Below, in pieces: positions 5,115 to 6,988 of a stretch of DNA of 6,988 nucleotides; the first letter of the stretch is position 1, and every line of letters begins with the position of its first letter. The notes beneath the pieces were generated by a model. It was given only the letters and a program-made list of their open reading frames with translations, did no database searches and was not told the DNA's origin. The position numbers and the translations under genes are program-made. The stretch is from Coriobacteriales bacterium (GTDB lineage Bacteria; Actinomycetota; Coriobacteriia; Coriobacteriales; UBA8131): positions 1-6,988 of the forward strand of contig JAIRZP010000218.1 of NCBI GenBank assembly GCA_031267175.1, given 5' to 3'.

Positions 5115-6413
5115 ATGGTTGCCGAGCAAAAGGAACGCGATGCCTCGACCTGCCCTAAAAGCAGGGCAGAGTTTAATGATGTCTTCATCCCTCACCCCAT
5201 CGCGCATATTTATCTCAATTTCCGTCTGGAGACCTTGGCATTGGAGTCTAAGGCTGTGGCCGACTTAGTGCGCTTCGACGAGCGGATGCGGAACTACCCT
5301 TACCGCTCCGCCCTGTTGAAGTCGCTCAAGCGCGCAGAGTCGATTGCTACCGTGCGCACCGACGGAATCCACCCAGAGGTGGAGCAAATCCTGCTCTTCG
5401 AGGTTGCCGCACGCTTGGGCAAGGCCAAGCCGCGCGGGCAGAAGGAGTTTGTCAGAAAGACCGCCGCCAACAGCGACATCAAGAACTGCGAGGCGTCATT
5501 CGAGGCATACCGCTGCATGAAGGCCCTCGACTACATCATGGATGTGAAGCCGGGCCAGCGCAAACTCACACGCGATGACATCGTCGAACTGCAGAGGCTT
5601 TGCGTGAGGGGCACGCGACGCGAGGTATTCGCCAACCTGCGCAAGGACGACGGCAAAACTGAGTATTACCCCAGCACCTCGAAGGTTGCTTACTGCCCTC
5701 CAAAGGCCGATCAGATTATATATCTGCTTGATGACCTCATCGAGTTCAGCAACCGCGAGGACATCTCCCCACTAATACGGGCAATCATCGCTCACTTCCA
5801 ACTGGAAGCGATCCAGCCCTATAGTGAAGGCCTCGACCGCTTGGGGCGGATGTTTGCGCTGCTCATCATGCGCAACACCGGGATTTTCGAAAACATCATC
5901 CCGCCGTTCTCCATCACTCCCGCCGTACAAACCCGCCATCACACTGAATACCTCATCCCCTATCGAACAGGACAGAGTTTCGAGAGACATGATGTGATGC
6001 CTGCGCTGGACAAGTGGGTGGAGCATTCCTCCAGGGCCACAGACCGTTCGGTGAAGTATGCCGAGATATATCGAAGGCGGATCAAGGAGATTGTGAATGG
6101 GTGGAGGCAACGTCTGGGAGACGCGTACGGCAGCGCATCCCTGGACACCTTGCTCTCCGAGTTGCCTGGCAGCCCCATCCTCAGCGCCGCCGATGCCACA
6201 GCCTTCATCGACCGTTCCTACCAGACAGCCAATGAGTGCGTCAGTCGTCTGGTAGAGATTGACATACTGAGGCCGATAAACTCTACAAAGCGCAACCGCC
6301 TGTTCCGCTCCGACGACATGCTGAGCATGCTGCAAGAGATAGAAGCCGCCTTCATGCCCGAGAAAGCCATCCCTCGCGAGGATTTCTACTCACCGAGAAT
6401 CTATCTGTCTTAG
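5115..6413 (+). CDS. Fic-fold protein with degenerate Fic motif and C-terminal winged helix
   Basis: A 432-residue protein with the layout of stand-alone Fic proteins: an N-terminal Fic_N-like region, a flap (Y-Y-P-S-T-S-K-V-A-Y-C-P-P-K-A), the Fic helix, and a C-terminal winged-helix segment near 350-410 (T-A-F-I-D-R-S-Y-Q-T-A-N, later R-L-V-E-I-D-I-L-R-P). Active Fic enzymes use HPFxxGNGRxxR to move AMP or another group onto a target protein. Here the helix H-F-Q-L-E-A-I runs into Q234-P-Y-S-E-G-L-D-R-L-G-R245: the catalytic His is Gln, Asn is Leu and Gly is Asp, while Gly239, Arg242 and Arg245 remain. The N-terminal inhibitory motif (S/T-x3-E-G/N) appears as T79-x3-D83-G84. The protein is full length with no frameshift, so it is probably a maintained non-AMPylating protein, perhaps a regulator. 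It is divergent from dmsA. The ATG follows AGGAGG (5097-5102) after a rather long 12-nt gap; an in-frame stop at 5088 excludes longer forms. Confidence 0.88.
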   Translation: MVAEQKERDASTCPKSRAEFNDVFIPHPIAHIYLNFRLETLALESKAVADLVRFDERMRNYPYRSALLKSLKRAESIATVRTDGIHPEVEQILLFEVAARLGKAKPRGQKEFVRKTAANSDIKNCEASFEAYRCMKALDYIMDVKPGQRKLTRDDIVELQRLCVRGTRREVFANLRKDDGKTEYYPSTSKVAYCPPKADQIIYLLDDLIEFSNREDISPLIRAIIAHFQLEAIQPYSEGLDRLGRMFALLIMRNTGIFENIIPPFSITPAVQTRHHTEYLIPYRTGQSFERHDVMPALDKWVEHSSRATDRSVKYAEIYRRRIKEIVNGWRQRLGDAYGSASLDTLLSELPGSPILSAADATAFIDRSYQTANECVSRLVEIDILRPINSTKRNRLFRSDDMLSMLQEIEAAFMPEKAIPREDFYSPRIYLS

Positions 6414-6617
6414 GGAGTTTGGTTTTCTATCAGGCCAATAGATTTAAAGTCCCCACTTGCAAAGCATGGACGAAGATACACTCACCCCTACCGAGCGGCT
6501 TATCATGGAAAGCCACAGGAGCGCCTATTGGCAAAGCGGTAGTTGTGGGTATAAAGAACGACCTGCTCGCACGAGCGCGCAGGATCAAGGCAGATACATC
6601 AGCGCTCTAACTCGCAC
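6414..6617. other. Intergenic region between the fic-like gene and the serine hydrolase gene
   Basis: 204 nt between convergent genes. No intrinsic terminator with a T run is visible. Two short plus-strand frames look partly protein-like (M-D-E-D-T-L-T-P-T-E-R-L-I-M-E from 6466, and G-I-K-N-D-L-L-A-R-A-R-R-I-K ending at a TAA at 6608-6610) and would join through one frameshift. Neither has a ribosome site, so no gene is called. Confidence 0.4.
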
Positions 6618-6988
6618 TCATTGCCCGCTCAAACGGGCGAGGTCTGCGATACTCAGTGAAATTAGTTCCTCGTGGGCGGTGTCAAGCGCGTTCACAAGGG
6701 GCGCCAGCCTCTCAAGCGTGCCAGGCATGTTGGAAGTCAGGACCAGCAGGTATGGTCGCGAGCCATCTTCTCCGGCAACGACGATTCCGGCATCAACGGC
6801 ACCCGGTCCCGGGTCATCGCCCGCCGCAGAAACTCCGGAGTTGTCTGCCCCTCCCTGTGCTCCTCCACCCGCTTCGCCCGTGCTACCCCCTTCATTCATG
6901 CTTGCATCCCCAGTACCCTCCCCATTTCTATTTGCATCCTCGTCTTCATCGTCGTATATCCCAAGGTCAACTTCGGCACCCGGATAAT
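6618..6988 (-). CDS. Serine hydrolase related to class A beta-lactamases, C-terminal part (5' end outside window)
   Basis: The frame is open to the right edge, so only about 123 C-terminal residues are seen; the Met at 6899 is very likely internal. After Y-P-G-A-E-V-D-L-G-I-Y comes a low-complexity stretch of about 45 residues, first acidic (D-D-E-D-E-D), then rich in Gly, Ala, Ser and Asn. It is followed by A-V-D-A-G-I-V-V, R-P-Y-L-L-V-L-T-S-N and a last helix, L-V-N-A-L-D-T-A-H-E-E-L. The pattern of xDAGIV, a charged turn, PYxLxVxT and a terminal helix resembles the last two strands and helix of class A beta-lactamase/PBP-like serine hydrolases. The catalytic SxxK and KTG motifs would be outside the window, so activity cannot be judged. 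The role may be cell-wall related rather than drug resistance. It converges on the fic-like gene with a 204-nt gap. Confidence 0.6.
   Translation of the reverse strand, partial: YPGAEVDLGIYDDEDEDANRNGEGTGDASMNEGGSTGEAGGGAQGGADNSGVSAAGDDPGPGAVDAGIVVAGEDGSRPYLLVLTSNMPGTLERLAPLVNALDTAHEELISLSIADLARLSGQ

Noticed and set aside
6623..6638. GCCCG/CGGGC hairpin as a terminator
   Set aside because: It has a 5-bp stem inside the last codons of the serine hydrolase gene and no T run after it; likely a coding coincidence.
6457..6987. A 176-codon plus-strand open frame
   Set aside because: Most of it is antisense to the serine hydrolase, rich in Ser, Pro and Ala, starts at a TTG and has no ribosome site.

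Overview
The window looks like chromosomal DNA of an anaerobic, respiring high-GC Gram-positive bacterium, most likely Coriobacteriia (Eggerthella/Gordonibacter/Slackia-like). That is inferred from gene content and style: a DMSO-reductase-type molybdoenzyme with a Tat signal, a dedicated TorD chaperone, an adjacent LuxR-type HTH regulator and a beta-lactamase-like serine hydrolase. No marker gene is present to fix the taxon.

Layout. (1) 1-275, plus strand: C-terminal end of a LuxR-family regulator, open at the left edge. (2) 268-4401, minus strand: a molybdoenzyme operon in the order dmsA (902 aa catalytic subunit), dmsB (210 aa subunit with four [4Fe-4S] motifs), torD (228 aa chaperone). torD converges on the LuxR gene with overlapping stops. 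No dmsC/NrfD membrane-anchor gene is present; instead DmsA carries a twin-arginine signal ending in a lipobox-like V-V-G-C, so it may be a lipoprotein. (3) 4402-5114: a 713-nt divergent intergenic region with two large inverted repeats, 27-bp arms (4483-4561) and 30-bp arms (4825-4987). They have different arm sequences but share internal blocks in the same order, and each is oriented towards its own downstream gene. (4) 5115-6413, plus strand: a Fic-fold protein with an N-terminal Fic_N region and a C-terminal winged helix, whose Fic motif has lost the catalytic His, Asn and Gly. (5) 6618-6988, minus strand: C-terminal end of a serine hydrolase related to class A beta-lactamases, open at the right edge.

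How the parts may work together (inference). TorD helps load cofactor into DmsA; DmsA-DmsB is exported by Tat and reduces an unidentified S-oxide, N-oxide or other organic acceptor. Expression could be controlled by the membrane LuxR-type regulator, by the Fic-like/winged-helix protein, or by both, acting at the divergent dyads. The most unusual points are the paired dyads, the apparently dead Fic protein, and the loss of one expected Fe-S cysteine in DmsA.
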